The translations under genes and the position numbers were made by a program. Below the pieces are notes generated by a model. The model searched no databases, was not told the origin of the DNA, and saw only the letters and a program-made list of their open reading frames with translations. This document shows positions 36,908-45,650 of a DNA stretch of 64,000 nucleotides, in pieces (the first letter of the stretch is position 1; each line of letters begins with the position of its first letter). Origin of the DNA: Rhizobium freirei PRF 81 (lineage in GTDB: Bacteria > Pseudomonadota > Alphaproteobacteria > Rhizobiales > Rhizobiaceae); assembly GCF_000359745.1 (NCBI RefSeq), contig NZ_AQHN01000095.1, positions 1-64,000 of the forward strand, read 5' to 3'.

Positions 36908-38689
36908 ATGCAGGTTATGAAGGTTGATCCCCGTGCGCTGAAGGACAATCCCGATCGTGCGCGCCAGACGAAGTCCACGCCGCAGGGAGATGCGTTGCTG
37001 CTGGCCACGATCCAGGCGGTGGGCATCATGCAGCCGCCGATCATCTTCCCCGAAACCGGCGGTGGTAACGGCTACATCATCGATTCCGGTCACCGCCGTG
37101 TACGGCTGGCCATCGCGGCCGGCATCGAGGAAATCGACGTCATCGTCGTCGAGGCGGCCAACGACAATAACGCGATGCGCTCGATGATCGAGAATATCGC
37201 GCGTGAGCCCTTGAACTCGGTCGATCTGTGGCGCGGGATCGAACGGCTGATCGCTTTCGACTGGACGGAGGAGGCGATTTCCGTGGCGCTGGCGTTGCCG
37301 ATCCGCCAGATCCGCAAGCTGCGGCTGCTCGCGAACGTCTTGCCGGCGATGCTCGACCAGATGGCAAAGGGCGACATGCCGGAGGAGCGTTTCCTGCGCA
37401 CGATCGCCGCGGCGAGCGTCGCCGAGCAGAAGGAGGTCTGGAAGAAGCACAAGCCGTCCAAGGCCGATCCGAGGGTATCCTGGGGCAGCGTCGCAAACGC
37501 GCTGTCCAAGACCCGGATGTATGCCAAGGACGCATCCTTCGGTGACGATCTTGCCATGGCCTACGGGATCGAATGGGTCGAGGATCTGTTCGGCCCGGCC
37601 AACGAGGACGGCCGTTACACCACGAACGTCGAAGCTTATCTCGGCGCTCAGCAGGAATGGATGACGGCCAACCTCCCGAAGAATGGTGTCCTCGCCGAGG
37701 TCAATAGCTGGGGTCAGCCGCAGTTGCCGCCGAAGGCCGAGCGTGTCCACGGTAATCCCCAGAAGTCCGACCGGGCTGCTGTTTATCTCGATCGCTCCGG
37801 GAAGGTTCAGACGATCCATTTCCGGATGCCGGAACCGAGAAAGCTGAAGCAGAAAGGCGCTGCGGCGGGAAATGACGCCAGCGAGGCGGATGCTCAGGAC
37901 ATCGTTGTCTCCAAGCCGCGCCCGGATGTGACCCAGACCGGTCACGACATGATCGGCGACTACAGAACCGACGCATTGCATCAGGCACTTGGCCGCGCCC
38001 CGATCGAGGACAATACCCTGATGGCGCTCCTCATCCTCGCGTTCGTCGGACTGAATGTTCGCGTCGATTCCGGCGCGACCGGTGCCGTCTACGGCACCAA
38101 GCGGTTCGCCCGCCATGCCGCTAGCCTGCTCGACGCAGAGGGCAAGCTCAGCTTCGAGATGGATACACTGCGTATTGCCGCGCGCTCGATGCTGATCGAG
38201 GTGCTTTCGTGCCGACGCAACGCCTCGAACAGCGGCATCGTTTCCCGTATAGCCGGTGAGGCCATCGGTGCCGACAGCTTCCTGCCCAACATGGGGACGG
38301 AGGAATTTCTTTCATGCCTGTCCCGCCAGGCGCTCGAAGCTTCGTGCAAGGACAGCTCGGTTCTTCCGCGCCAGAAGGTTCGGGAAACCCGCGCAGCGCT
38401 TGCCGCCCATTTCAAAGATGGCGGTTTCGTGCATCCGTCGGCGTTGTTCGCCCCTGATATGGTAGAGCTCACCGACTGGGTGAGGAGGCATGTTGCTGCC
38501 GGGCCGGACGACGACGATGTTGCGTCCGGGCAGATAGAGGGCGGCGACGCCGGGAGCGCGGGGGTGACTGCCGAGGTTGATGCCGTCGAAGACAATGGCA
38601 GCGATGCTGTTTTGGGGGAGCCGGGTGATCACGACGCTGACACCGTCATCATCGATGAGGATGAGGCCCATCTCGTCGCAGCTGAATAA
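36908..38689 (+). CDS. Large plasmid ParB-like protein
   Basis: A 593-residue ParB/RepB/Spo0J-type protein of the rhizobial plasmid kind, distinct from RepB. The N-terminal nuclease-like domain has IQAVGIMQPPIIFPE, YIIDSGHRRVRLAIAAG and MRSMIENIAREPLNSVDLWRGI, then a helix-turn-helix (WTEEAISVALALPIRQIRKLRLL), a long middle region and an acidic tail. The start at 36908 has AGGAG six bases upstream. No ParA partner adjoins it. Its targets are unknown; a role in plasmid gene control or DNA processing is possible. Confidence 0.87.
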   Translation: MQVMKVDPRALKDNPDRARQTKSTPQGDALLLATIQAVGIMQPPIIFPETGGGNGYIIDSGHRRVRLAIAAGIEEIDVIVVEAANDNNAMRSMIENIAREPLNSVDLWRGIERLIAFDWTEEAISVALALPIRQIRKLRLLANVLPAMLDQMAKGDMPEERFLRTIAAASVAEQKEVWKKHKPSKADPRVSWGSVANALSKTRMYAKDASFGDDLAMAYGIEWVEDLFGPANEDGRYTTNVEAYLGAQQEWMTANLPKNGVLAEVNSWGQPQLPPKAERVHGNPQKSDRAAVYLDRSGKVQTIHFRMPEPRKLKQKGAAAGNDASEADAQDIVVSKPRPDVTQTGHDMIGDYRTDALHQALGRAPIEDNTLMALLILAFVGLNVRVDSGATGAVYGTKRFARHAASLLDAEGKLSFEMDTLRIAARSMLIEVLSCRRNASNSGIVSRIAGEAIGADSFLPNMGTEEFLSCLSRQALEASCKDSSVLPRQKVRETRAALAAHFKDGGFVHPSALFAPDMVELTDWVRRHVAAGPDDDDVASGQIEGGDAGSAGVTAEVDAVEDNGSDAVLGEPGDHDADTVIIDEDEAHLVAAE

Positions 38690-38717
38690 CTACCACCAGC
38701 AACCCTCCAGATCTTCG

Positions 38718-38752
38718 CCGCCGCCGGTTTCCCCGGCGGCGGTTTCGTTTCC
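38718..38752 (+). terminator. Terminator-like hairpin after the ParB-like gene
   Basis: CCGCCGCCGG and CCGGCGGCGG form a perfect 10-bp stem with a 5-base loop (TTTCC), followed by TTTCGTTTCC. It lies 28 bases after the stop and before the next gene's ribosome site. Confidence 0.6.
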
Positions 38753-38781
38753 ATCATCCCTAACATCACAGGAGAGCTCGC

Positions 38782-39258
38782 ATGTCTGCGTCCCTCATTT
38801 TTGATATCGTTCCGATCGGCTCCACCGTTGCATGGTCCGACGGCACGCCGCGACCGCCCGAACGGCACAGGAAGAAGCTGTCGGCATGGAAGAACCGCAA
38901 CAGCCAGGGCCGGCTCATCCGCAAGCAGGCGGGGAGGACCACCGGCACCTATGTCGCCCAGCCGGATTTCACCATTCATGAAGGTGATCTCGGCAACCAC
39001 GGCACCATCGTCATCCGCGTTCACCGGACCTTCGGTATCGATTCCAATCTGATCTTCAAGGTTCTCGAACGTCCGGCTCTCGGCTCCGTTCGTGTGTTCG
39101 ACCGTCCCGGCGCGGGCGCCGAACTCGTCCACATTGCCGTCAGCCGCGCGGATGCGGAAGCCTGGCTCACGAAGCATCGTCATCCTCTCGCCGTTCTCGA
39201 AGAGGTGACGGCGGACGAGATCGCGGCGTCTGCCGGCGAGGGGAGGGTTGCAGCATGA
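38782..39258 (+). CDS. Conserved hypothetical plasmid protein
   Basis: A 158-residue protein with no recognised domain. The first 50 residues are basic (PPERHRKKLSAWKNRNSQGRL), the rest strand-rich (GTIVIRVHRTFGIDSNLIFKVL). The start follows ACAGGAGAGCTCGC. It overlaps the DUF7007 gene by 4 bases, so the two are coupled. Confidence 0.68.
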   Translation: MSASLIFDIVPIGSTVAWSDGTPRPPERHRKKLSAWKNRNSQGRLIRKQAGRTTGTYVAQPDFTIHEGDLGNHGTIVIRVHRTFGIDSNLIFKVLERPALGSVRVFDRPGAGAELVHIAVSRADAEAWLTKHRHPLAVLEEVTADEIAASAGEGRVAA

Positions 39259-40130
39259 ATGCGCTCGCCATCCAGCCCCAAGAACACTCCACCCCTGAGT
39301 TTTCAGGGGTGGAGCTCGGTCAAAGCGCCGACGGCTTCCCGGTCGCCCGTGTCGAAGATATCGTCCTGGCGATGCTTCCGAGCCGGGAAGGCGGCGGCGT
39401 CCTTGCCAGCGCATGGCGCGTGGCGCGGTCGCTTGCCGAACTGAAGCGGTCCGACTTCCATATTTACGAGTCGACGCTCGCCGACGAGGCGGCGTTCCGG
39501 ATCCGCGTCTTCGAGACCGCGGAACACAAGCGCGAACTGCGCGGGCTCACCCGCCAAACCATGCGCGTCCATTGCAGCACGCCATGGGGACCTTCGCAGG
39601 GTGCGACGATCTATGCCGAAGGCATTGCAAGCCACAGCACCGCCGGTCATGGCGGCTTCAAGCTGTCTGCGGATTGCAACAGCAAGGTCCATCCGCTGCT
39701 GCGCGCCGAGGGTGGATGGTACGAGGAAGATGCCGCCTGGGCGATCGTCGCGTTCACTTTTCCGCACCTTTTTACTGGCTACGAGCGTCGCAGCGCGGAA
39801 CGGACGGTCAAGGATAGCTGGCCCGATGCCTGGGAGACGATCTCCGGCACGATATTGGGACCCGGCGAGTCCCGTGAAAAGGACCGCAGCGCCTTCGATC
39901 GGGAGCACGCTGGCAATTGGATCGTCATTTCGGCGATCAGGTCCGATCACGAGAAGGGCTTCGTTGAGGTGGTCGCCACGATCGGCGGCCGGCGTGGGGC
40001 GCATGTCGGAGAGCGGCGGTTCCTCGTGCCCAGCGACGAATACAGGATCGGTCGCTTCGGCTTTGTGTTCGATGAAGCTCGTCATCGTCGTTATGAAGGC
40101 CCCTCCGATTTTATCGACTTGAACAGATAG
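39255..40130 (+). CDS. DUF7007-type protein
   Basis: A 291-residue protein whose central part (GHGGFKLSADCNSKVHPLLR, GGWYEEDAAWAIVAFTFPHLF) matches DUF7007 proteins of rhizobial plasmids; function unknown. It is coupled to the gene before it (ATGA overlap). Codons 11-20 are made from a perfect 12-bp inverted repeat that can fold in the mRNA near the start codon, which might limit translation or mark a past insertion. Confidence 0.72.
   Translation: MNALAIQPQEHSTPEFSGVELGQSADGFPVARVEDIVLAMLPSREGGGVLASAWRVARSLAELKRSDFHIYESTLADEAAFRIRVFETAEHKRELRGLTRQTMRVHCSTPWGPSQGATIYAEGIASHSTAGHGGFKLSADCNSKVHPLLRAEGGWYEEDAAWAIVAFTFPHLFTGYERRSAERTVKDSWPDAWETISGTILGPGESREKDRSAFDREHAGNWIVISAIRSDHEKGFVEVVATIGGRRGAHVGERRFLVPSDEYRIGRFGFVFDEARHRRYEGPSDFIDLNR
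39287..39314. repeat. Perfect 12-bp inverted repeat inside the DUF7007 gene
   Basis: CTCCACCCCTGA and TCAGGGGTGGAG flank a 4-base loop (GTTT), 33 bases into the gene. It encodes STPEFSGVE-like residues with no family conservation known to me, so it may be an inserted palindrome tolerated by the frame. Confidence 0.6.
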
Positions 40131-40133
40131 GAG

Positions 40134-40325
40134 ATGGCGATGCATTGGAAAATCATTGCGCTCGCTGTGGGTTGGCGTCTGGCTCGTGATGACGAAGAGT
40201 CCCTCTATGTCGTCTGGCATCCGAAGCTGCGCCAGCATTTCTGCGGGCAAGGTGCATGGGGGGAAGCTGTCTTTTTCTCTGTCCGCGCGCTCTGGCCGCA
40301 CCGGGGCGGAGGTGGACGACCATGA
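40134..40325 (+). CDS. Small hypothetical protein
   Basis: A 63-residue protein (HWKIIALAVGWRLARDDEES, YVVWHPKLRQHF). GGAG lies shortly before the ATG and the stop overlaps the ATG of the next gene (ATGA), which argues for real translation. Function unknown. Confidence 0.55.
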   Translation: MAMHWKIIALAVGWRLARDDEESLYVVWHPKLRQHFCGQGAWGEAVFFSVRALWPHRGGGGRP

Positions 40326-40639
40326 CGATCCTGGAAACGCATGTGCCGCTATCTCGAATAGAGGCGACCTACCGGCGGACCCGCGAGCATCTCGACCTGA
40401 TCGAGAGTCAGATCGAGGGCCGGGCCACGCGCATGGCGCTCACCGATCGCATCAAGAAGCGCTCCTTCGGGCGGTTGGTATCGGCATGGACGCCGGAGGA
40501 CGAACGGCGCTTTCACGAAAATGTCGATCGGCTGCGGTTCGAGCGTCGTGGCGAGCTCGATGCACTGTTGCGCAAGCTTTGCGCGGCAGGAAACGGCGAC
40601 CGCGGTATTCCGCGCCCGCAGGCCGAGGCAAAATCATAG
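40322..40639 (+). CDS. Small helical hypothetical protein
   Basis: A 105-residue, charged, mostly helical protein (SRIEATYRRTREHLDLIESQ, EDERRFHENVDRLRFERRGE). Its ATG overlaps the stop of the preceding small gene. It looks like a coiled-coil or nucleic-acid-associated protein, but no family is recognised. Confidence 0.6.
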   Translation: MTILETHVPLSRIEATYRRTREHLDLIESQIEGRATRMALTDRIKKRSFGRLVSAWTPEDERRFHENVDRLRFERRGELDALLRKLCAAGNGDRGIPRPQAEAKS

Positions 40640-40689
40640 TGGGAGAGGTGGCCGGGATCCGATCCGTGCCGTGCAGCAAGGAGGGCGAT

Positions 40690-40872
40690 ATGAGATTCGT
40701 GGTGAAGGTAACGCAGGTCTATCGTGTCGAACGGGAGATCCTTGTGAAGGTAGAAGCGGAGCATGAGGAAAGCGTGATTGAACAGCAGAGCCAGGAATCG
40801 GCGCCTGACTTCGATGATCCTGGCTGGCGAAGCGGGTGGGATCTGCAGAATGAGAACGTCAGCGCGCCATAG
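40690..40872 (+). CDS. Small conserved hypothetical protein
   Basis: A 60-residue protein beginning MRFVVKVTQVYRVEREILVK, a beta-strand pattern, and ending in an acidic tail (DFDDPGWRSGWDLQ). A strong AAGGAGG site precedes the ATG, which is why I accept it despite its size. Function unknown. A 34-bp palindromic repeat lies 25 bases after its stop. Confidence 0.6.
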   Translation: MRFVVKVTQVYRVEREILVKVEAEHEESVIEQQSQESAPDFDDPGWRSGWDLQNENVSAP

Positions 40873-40896
40873 TCCGAGCTCGCGGTCGCGCCGGTT

Positions 40897-40930
40897 GAAC
40901 GGGCCAGTCTCTCACGAGATCGGCCTGTTC
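40897..40930. repeat. 34-bp imperfect palindrome, copy 1
   Basis: GAACGGGCCAGTCTC at the left and GATCGGCCTGTTC at the right form an imperfect hairpin. Read on the minus strand it matches the 34-bp palindrome at 42451-42484 in 28 of 34 positions. Both copies lie shortly after a small gene, so they may act as terminators or belong to a REP-like family. Confidence 0.6.
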
Positions 40931-41811
40931 GCGGTGAGCCCTGATATGGCCGCGGGACGAGGGGCGCCGTCGGCATTGGCGGTCTCCTTGGCGAAGTCGA
41001 AGCCTTTGGGGTCTCCAGCGCGGTCGATGTGAGGCCGTGGACACTGGGCGAGCAGCGGTACGCTGTGCGGCATTCCCCATTCTCGGGCTGGCCGGCTTTC
41101 GGTTGCCAGATGCGCGGGGGCGTAGGCTTGGAGCACATTCGTGTTATCGGCCCGTTGCTAGATAGCCGGCGCGCTCGACCGGCCCGACCCGTCGCATTTG
41201 GCCCATGGCCGGATGGCGGTGGCATCGCACGCTATGACCTCGGCGGGTTTCATGCGCCAGTCCGCCCGTCATATCGGCGGGAAATGGATCTGCATGGCGC
41301 TCCTGCCAAGGACGACGTCCGGCTGTGTTTTCCTCCGCGGGCAGGTTTCATGTCATGCGTCTGAGGTCGATGACAGCTTCGTCTGGAAGGGTGGCAAGGG
41401 CGGCTTCGTGCGGGGGCGGTCGTCGGGCGGGAAAGGTGGGCTGTGCCGCGGCATGGTTATCGGTTGCGGGCTTGTGTTCACCCTCCTGTCGAAATCCGGT
41501 CTGCCTCGTTGCTGTGGCGACCAATCCTACCGGCATCCCCTCGGGTTCGTGCGGTCTGAACCGGACGGCGGATCGGTTCAAGGCCGCGTGCCGCGCCGCA
41601 TAGCGGCCGGAGGCCGCCGACCTCGCAAGGCGGCCCGCGGTCTGCGCAGGGCCTTTGGCCCCGCTTTTCACGCAGACCTGCCTTTCTCGGCTGGCAGCCT
41701 CCGGACCCTGATCCGCTCCACTTCGCCGGTTCATTTTGACCGCACCCGAGGGGACGCCGGCAGGGCCGGCCGCTTCCGGGGTTTCGGCAAACTCAACAAG
41801 GATTTTACGAC
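40931..41811. other. Long GC-rich gene-free stretch
   Basis: About 880 bases without a gene I can support, although stops are sparse because of high GC. Open frames here (for example 41198-41815) have low-complexity Arg/Gly-rich sequence and no ribosome sites. The stretch may be a long 5' leader of the following gene or the trace of deleted genes. Confidence 0.5.
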
Positions 41812-42399
41812 ATGACGACGAACGCGCGCTCAGCAAGACACGTTACCCGCCCGCAGGCTACCCGCCGCGGCCCCACCCTGGAGATGGTCCTGCTCACTTG
41901 CCCGGATACGGCCCAAGCCACCCTGATCTCCGAAAGCTTCGGCCTGGTTGTCGTCGACGGCGCCGGCATCCGGACGGCCCATGAAAACCTGCTTGTCGAC
42001 GGCGCGACCGTCCTCTCCGAAGGACTTGGTGAGCGTGCCATGCAGATCCACCTCCAGCGGATCGTCGGCTCTTACATCGGCTCGGCGCACGGTGCGGGGC
42101 AGTTCTACAGCAGAGCGGTCACTGAGGCGCGCGACGCCACGGCTAAAGCAGCCAACAATCTGCGCGACGAGGATATAGACGGTCCGGTCGGGTTCACCGG
42201 CAATGCACAGCGCAAGCGGGAATTCGCCGCCGATATGGGCCTGCAGGCCTATTCGCTCCGGATGGCAGCCGAAGGGGCGGTGGCTGCCTATGAGGAGATC
42301 GTCGGCGAAGCATGGAAGCCGTTCGATCGTCCGGTGGAAAACCCCGGCCGGACCCTCGATCGCAAGGCGACCGAAGTGCAGATGGCCGCCTTCGGGTGA
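41812..42399 (+). CDS. Conserved hypothetical plasmid protein
   Basis: A 195-residue protein (MVLLTCPDTAQATLISESFG, LLVDGATVLSEGLGERAMQIH, GSYIGSAHGAGQFYSRAV). Codon use and composition are protein-like, and it starts at ATG with AAGGATTTTACGAC upstream. I know it only as a hypothetical of rhizobial plasmids. It stands isolated between two gene-free stretches. Confidence 0.65.
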   Translation: MTTNARSARHVTRPQATRRGPTLEMVLLTCPDTAQATLISESFGLVVVDGAGIRTAHENLLVDGATVLSEGLGERAMQIHLQRIVGSYIGSAHGAGQFYSRAVTEARDATAKAANNLRDEDIDGPVGFTGNAQRKREFAADMGLQAYSLRMAAEGAVAAYEEIVGEAWKPFDRPVENPGRTLDRKATEVQMAAFG

Positions 42400-42450
42400 C
42401 TGTCGTCGGCGGAGCTTTGGCCCTGCCACTTTCATATCCGTTCACGCCCC

Positions 42451-42484
42451 GAACAGGCCGGTATCGAGTGAGACCGGCCTGTTC
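42451..42484. repeat. 34-bp palindrome, copy 2
   Basis: GAACAGGCCGGT and ACCGGCCTGTTC are a perfect 12-bp inverted repeat around a 10-base loop, 51 bases after the stop of the 195-residue gene. It is an inverted copy (28/34) of the element at 40897-40930. Confidence 0.65.
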
Positions 42485-43425
42485 TCGTGTCGCTGCCGCT
42501 CGGTCGCAGAGAAAAAGCAAAAAAGGAAGAAAGAGGGGTGGGACGTCACACGCCGCTGGTCCTGCCGGGGCCGGCCACAAGCGCAACGGCTGCGCCGTTC
42601 TCCACATCCGTTGCGGCCCTTCGGGTGCGCTCGCCGCCTGACTTCCCCGGCTTCGGAGCTCCTTGACTTGGCCACGATGGGCGCGGCCTCGACAATGGAG
42701 GTTCGGCCGGTAGCAACTGCTGTGTGGTCTGCACGCTTGGCGCATTGCCAAGGACGTCCAGCCCTTGCCGTCAATCCCGTCCATATGGATTACACCCGAA
42801 GGCGATGCGGAGATGCCCCCGCCTCTCGGCGAAGCCAAGGACCAGATCGAGCAGCGTGGAAACAGACCCGACGAAGTGGTCGTCGGCAGTTCGGGCCACA
42901 ATAAGCTTGCGGATGCGGAGCACGCAGAGGCCTCCTCCTGAACGAGGGGCTTGCCGTGTTTGAGGAGACCCGCGGCCAGCGGCTGGCGACGGAGGCGCGG
43001 GGCGGTGACCCTGTTATTCGCAGCGTCGAACAGAGGCGCCGATGGGGCGAGGCGGTGCGCACAGGATCGATGCGGCGGGAAGCCGGATCATGCTCTGGAT
43101 GACGTTGCCGTTGGGGTGGAGCGCCGATGTGGTTGCGCCATGAATGGTTCCTCGCCTCTTTGAACGCGGACGCACCACCGCAGACCTCGATGGACCGGGT
43201 GTGGCCGAAGGACGACTGCGTCTCGATCGGCTGGCCGCAACGGCCGGCCCTGACTATTTTCCGCCACCCGGCAAGCCGGGCTTTGCATCGCGAAGCAAAA
43301 TAGCCCTGTCCAACCGCCTTCCACTTCGTTCCAGCCCTTCGGGTGCAGCGCCGCTCGCCACCGTCCTTTTCACCGTCATCGAGGTCGCAATGGCGCGACC
43401 CGGCAAAGTGGAAAGGAACGAAATC
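42485..43425. other. Long GC-rich gene-free stretch before DUF736 gene
   Basis: About 940 bases with no supported gene. It contains nested hairpins, including AACGGC-TGC-GCCGTT at 42585-42599 set within GCAACGG...CCGTTGC, and the phrase GCCCTTCGGGTGC twice (about 42616 and 43338). The last copy lies shortly before the DUF736 gene, so part may be a structured leader. Confidence 0.45.
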
Positions 43426-43740
43426 ATGGCAGTCATTGGCGAATTCACCACCACAAACGGCACGATCCAAGGCAATGTCCTAACTCTCACGGTCAAGACC
43501 CGCGCCCGCCTCATCCCAATCGAGCGGACCTCGCCGAGCGCTCCCGACTATCGAGCGCAGGCTCCCAATGGAGCCGAGATCGGCGCGGGCTGGAACGAGG
43601 TCTCGGACGATGGTGAGCCCTACGTCTCCATCAAGCTCGACGACCCGAGCTTCAACGCTCCGATCAACGCAGCACTTTGGCCGGCTCAGAAGGAAGGCGA
43701 ATACGTCCTCGTCTGGAACCGCCCTCGCAGGGTCGCCTGA
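43426..43740 (+). CDS. DUF736 domain protein
   Basis: A 104-residue protein of the DUF736 family, common on plasmids of Rhizobiales: MAVIGEFTTTNGTIQGNV at the start, RAQAPNGAEIGAGWNEVS and EYVLVWNRPRR at the end. Function unknown; it often sits near transfer genes. The start at 43426 follows GAAAGGAACG; a longer in-frame extension looks non-coding. A terminator follows. Confidence 0.9.
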   Translation: MAVIGEFTTTNGTIQGNVLTLTVKTRARLIPIERTSPSAPDYRAQAPNGAEIGAGWNEVSDDGEPYVSIKLDDPSFNAPINAALWPAQKEGEYVLVWNRPRRVA

Positions 43741-43752
43741 TCTGGGCCCGAG

Positions 43753-43776
43753 GACCCCGCCGTTAGGCGGGGTCTT
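43753..43776 (+). terminator. Rho-independent-type terminator after DUF736 gene
   Basis: GACCCCGCC and GGCGGGGTC form a perfect 9-bp stem with a 4-base loop (GTTA), followed by TTCC. It begins 12 bases after the stop codon. The following 285 bases to 44061 hold further short hairpins (GCCGGCTCCGCCGGT, CGCCTTCGGCG) but no gene. Confidence 0.65.
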
Positions 43777-44061
43777 CCCCGCATCGTGATGAAGCCGGAA
43801 CCGGGCATCGAGCCCGTTTCCAGCTTTTGGGTGCCATACGGGACGGGGATGTCTGCTCAGTCCGTCCGAGGATGCCATGGAGCCATGCCAGCCTCAAGGA
43901 CTTCGCGGTACCCCCAATTTTGCCTCCGCTCCGGTTCCCTGCGCTCCGACAAAATCGGCTCCCCCACTTGCCGGCTCCGCCGGTCGCCTTCGGCGCTCCT
44001 TGACCCCGTCATGCCTCCATGACGGCGACCGTCATCTTTCACAAACGTCAAGGAGACGACG

Positions 44062-44232
44062 ATGACGATTTCCCTCGAACAGCAAATCGATGAGCTGCGG
44101 CTGGAGCTTCAGGTATCGGTGGATCCGGCCGAGCGTCGCCAGATCGCGGCCGAGCTGGAGGCTGTGCAAGCCGAACTGGCGGTCATCATTGCCGAGCAGG
44201 ATGCTATGGTCGAAGCCGAGCCTCCTTTCTGA
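44062..44232 (+). CDS. Small coiled-coil protein
   Basis: A 56-residue acidic helical protein (LEQQIDELRLELQVS, RRQIAAELEAVQAELAVIIA) with heptad-like spacing. A strong AAGGAGACGACG site precedes the ATG. Its last codons and stop form part of the terminator hairpin. Function unknown; such small proteins are frequent in rhizobial plasmid backbones. Confidence 0.65.
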   Translation: MTISLEQQIDELRLELQVSVDPAERRQIAAELEAVQAELAVIIAEQDAMVEAEPPF

Positions 44233-44243
44233 GGAGGCTTTTT
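44220..44243 (+). terminator. Rho-independent terminator overlapping a stop codon
   Basis: GCCTCC and GGAGGC form a stem around TTTCTGA, which contains the stop codon of the small coiled-coil gene, followed by five T residues. A textbook terminator for the plus strand. Confidence 0.8.
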
Positions 44244-44272
44244 CATCTTCGCGATCCAGGCACTGTCGCCCG

Positions 44273-44536
44273 TCAATGGTTATCGCCGACCTCGGGCCCG
44301 CGATAGCCGCGCCGACGCTTGGTCCGCTCAAGCTGCGCCATTGCATCCACGGCCGCCGAGCTTTCGTCGAATGTCTCCATCATCTCCTGCCCATTCGTTC
44401 CGATGCGCCCCCAGTGGCGGATCAGCGAGGCCCCGCCAAACAGGGTTGGCTGGATCGACAGCGAGTAGAACCGCCGCATGTTCTGCGATGGATCGATGCG
44501 GCGTAGGTGGAGGGGCGTCTCGTTTGGTGTCGTCAT
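44273..44536 (-). CDS. WGR domain protein
   Basis: An 87-residue protein consisting of one WGR domain: MRRFYSLSIQPTLFGGASLI, HWGRIGTNGQ and a final helix (AVDAMAQLERTKRRRGYRG). WGR domains bind nucleic acid and also occur in PARPs and some polymerases; single-domain forms are common on rhizobial plasmids. The start at 44536 is the first Met giving a compact domain; the frame extends upstream without protein-like sequence. It converges with the terminator of the preceding gene. Confidence 0.87.
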   Translation of the reverse strand: MTTPNETPLHLRRIDPSQNMRRFYSLSIQPTLFGGASLIRHWGRIGTNGQEMMETFDESSAAVDAMAQLERTKRRRGYRGPEVGDNH

Positions 44537-44812
44537 GGCCGGAGTCTCGCCTCCGGCGGATCTCTCGTCCAACGACTTATCTGAATCGGTCGGGGTCGAC
44601 CGATTCATGCTGCTGATACGTTGTCGCACTGGCAGCATGTTCGGGCGAGCCCTGAATCCTGGTGGGCCACCTGCGGCGGACGGCTCTATTCGCGACCCTG
44701 GAGGTCCACTCACGGAGCCCGCAACGATCCTTCCGCAGCCTGTGGCGCCGGCGGTGTGTAGACAGCTAGCCCGCCGTCTGCGATAGGCCGCAACGCCCGA
44801 CCGGGCATGCCA

Positions 44813-45214
44813 TCACGTGATCGAAGGCTTTGCATCGATCGACGTTTCGTTTTCCCTTTTCTCCTGCCGCCTCCGCCTCGAGGTCGTCGCGCGAATGCGT
44901 TTCAAGACCGGTGGTAAGAACGGGATATCTTCCCACGCAACGTCCCCCTCGAACAGCTCGTCGGTATTTCTGTTGCGCCAGTTCACCTCTTCCTTAGTCA
45001 CGAAGGGTGGTGCAATTTCGGCGAGCGCTGCCAGCGGTGCAAGGATCATGACGCAGAAAAGACTTGCGGTTTTTATGAGAGTGTCGCCGACCGGCGGCAG
45101 CACGCTCAGGCTGACAATGGCTCCGGCAAGGAGGAATGGCACGAAAATGATAAAGACGACCCAGATCCACAACGGCCCTATCAGCGTGTACCAGGCCTTT
45201 TTCCAATGGTGCAT
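44813..45214 (-). CDS. Two-helix inner membrane protein
   Basis: A 133-residue protein with two membrane helices (LWIWVVFIIFVPFLLAGAI and SLFCVMILAPLAALAEI) and a charged cytoplasmic tail ending in an Arg-rich strip (ATTSRRRRQEKRE). It lies downstream of the VirC2-like and VirC1-like genes on the same strand, so it may belong to the transfer region. No family recognised. The 276 bases between it and the WGR gene hold no gene. Confidence 0.65.
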   Translation of the reverse strand: MHHWKKAWYTLIGPLWIWVVFIIFVPFLLAGAIVSLSVLPPVGDTLIKTASLFCVMILAPLAALAEIAPPFVTKEEVNWRNRNTDELFEGDVAWEDIPFLPPVLKRIRATTSRRRRQEKRENETSIDAKPSIT

Positions 45215-45256
45215 GTTTGTTTTCCTCGTTTTGTTCCGAGCTGGAAAGCACGTGTC

Positions 45257-45637
45257 TCAATTGGCCGCAAGGTTCAGATAGCGACGAAGGGCGCGCTCGA
45301 CGATCTCCGAGGGGGACGTCTTTTGCTGAACGGCGACCATCTTGGTCGCCATGATGACGGACGCGTCGATACTGATCCTGAATCGCTCGGATTTTGGCTC
45401 TTCCGATGCAGGGGCATTGTTTAACAGGCTCGGAGATGGTGCGTCCACCTGTTCGGATCCATCGGGGGAGGGCGTTGTCTCCTTCGTCGAGGTCCCGGCT
45501 TCAGGATAGGGCTTTGCCGTTTCGGCGGCTGATGGAGCGGCGCCGTATGTGTCGCTCTTGCCGATCGATGCGTCGATGAGGGAATCCAGATCGTTCAGAT
45601 TGCGGCGTGAGCGTGGAATGGGTGGCAATTGCGTCAT
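45257..45637 (-). CDS. VirC2-like ribbon-helix-helix protein
   Basis: A 126-residue protein with a disordered Pro/Ser/Glu-rich N-terminal half and a C-terminal ribbon-helix-helix (ERFRISIDASVIMATKMVAV, SPSEIVERALRRYLNLAA). It follows a VirC1-like ParA by 13 bases. In Ti plasmids VirC1 (ParA-type) and VirC2 (RHH fold) act together to assemble relaxosomes at overdrive sequences; by gene order and fold this is a VirC2 counterpart, though the sequence is only distantly similar. Confidence 0.62.
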   Translation of the reverse strand: MTQLPPIPRSRRNLNDLDSLIDASIGKSDTYGAAPSAAETAKPYPEAGTSTKETTPSPDGSEQVDAPSPSLLNNAPASEEPKSERFRISIDASVIMATKMVAVQQKTSPSEIVERALRRYLNLAAN

Positions 45638-45650
45638 GGATGATCTCGGA

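Noticed and set aside
36764..38116. 450-codon minus-strand frame opposite the ParB-like gene
   Set aside because: The plus strand encodes conserved ParB motifs; the minus product is low in order and matches nothing.
41198..41815. 205-codon plus-strand frame before the 195-residue gene
   Set aside because: Gly/Arg-rich low-complexity sequence, no ribosome site, and the gene after it has its own start.
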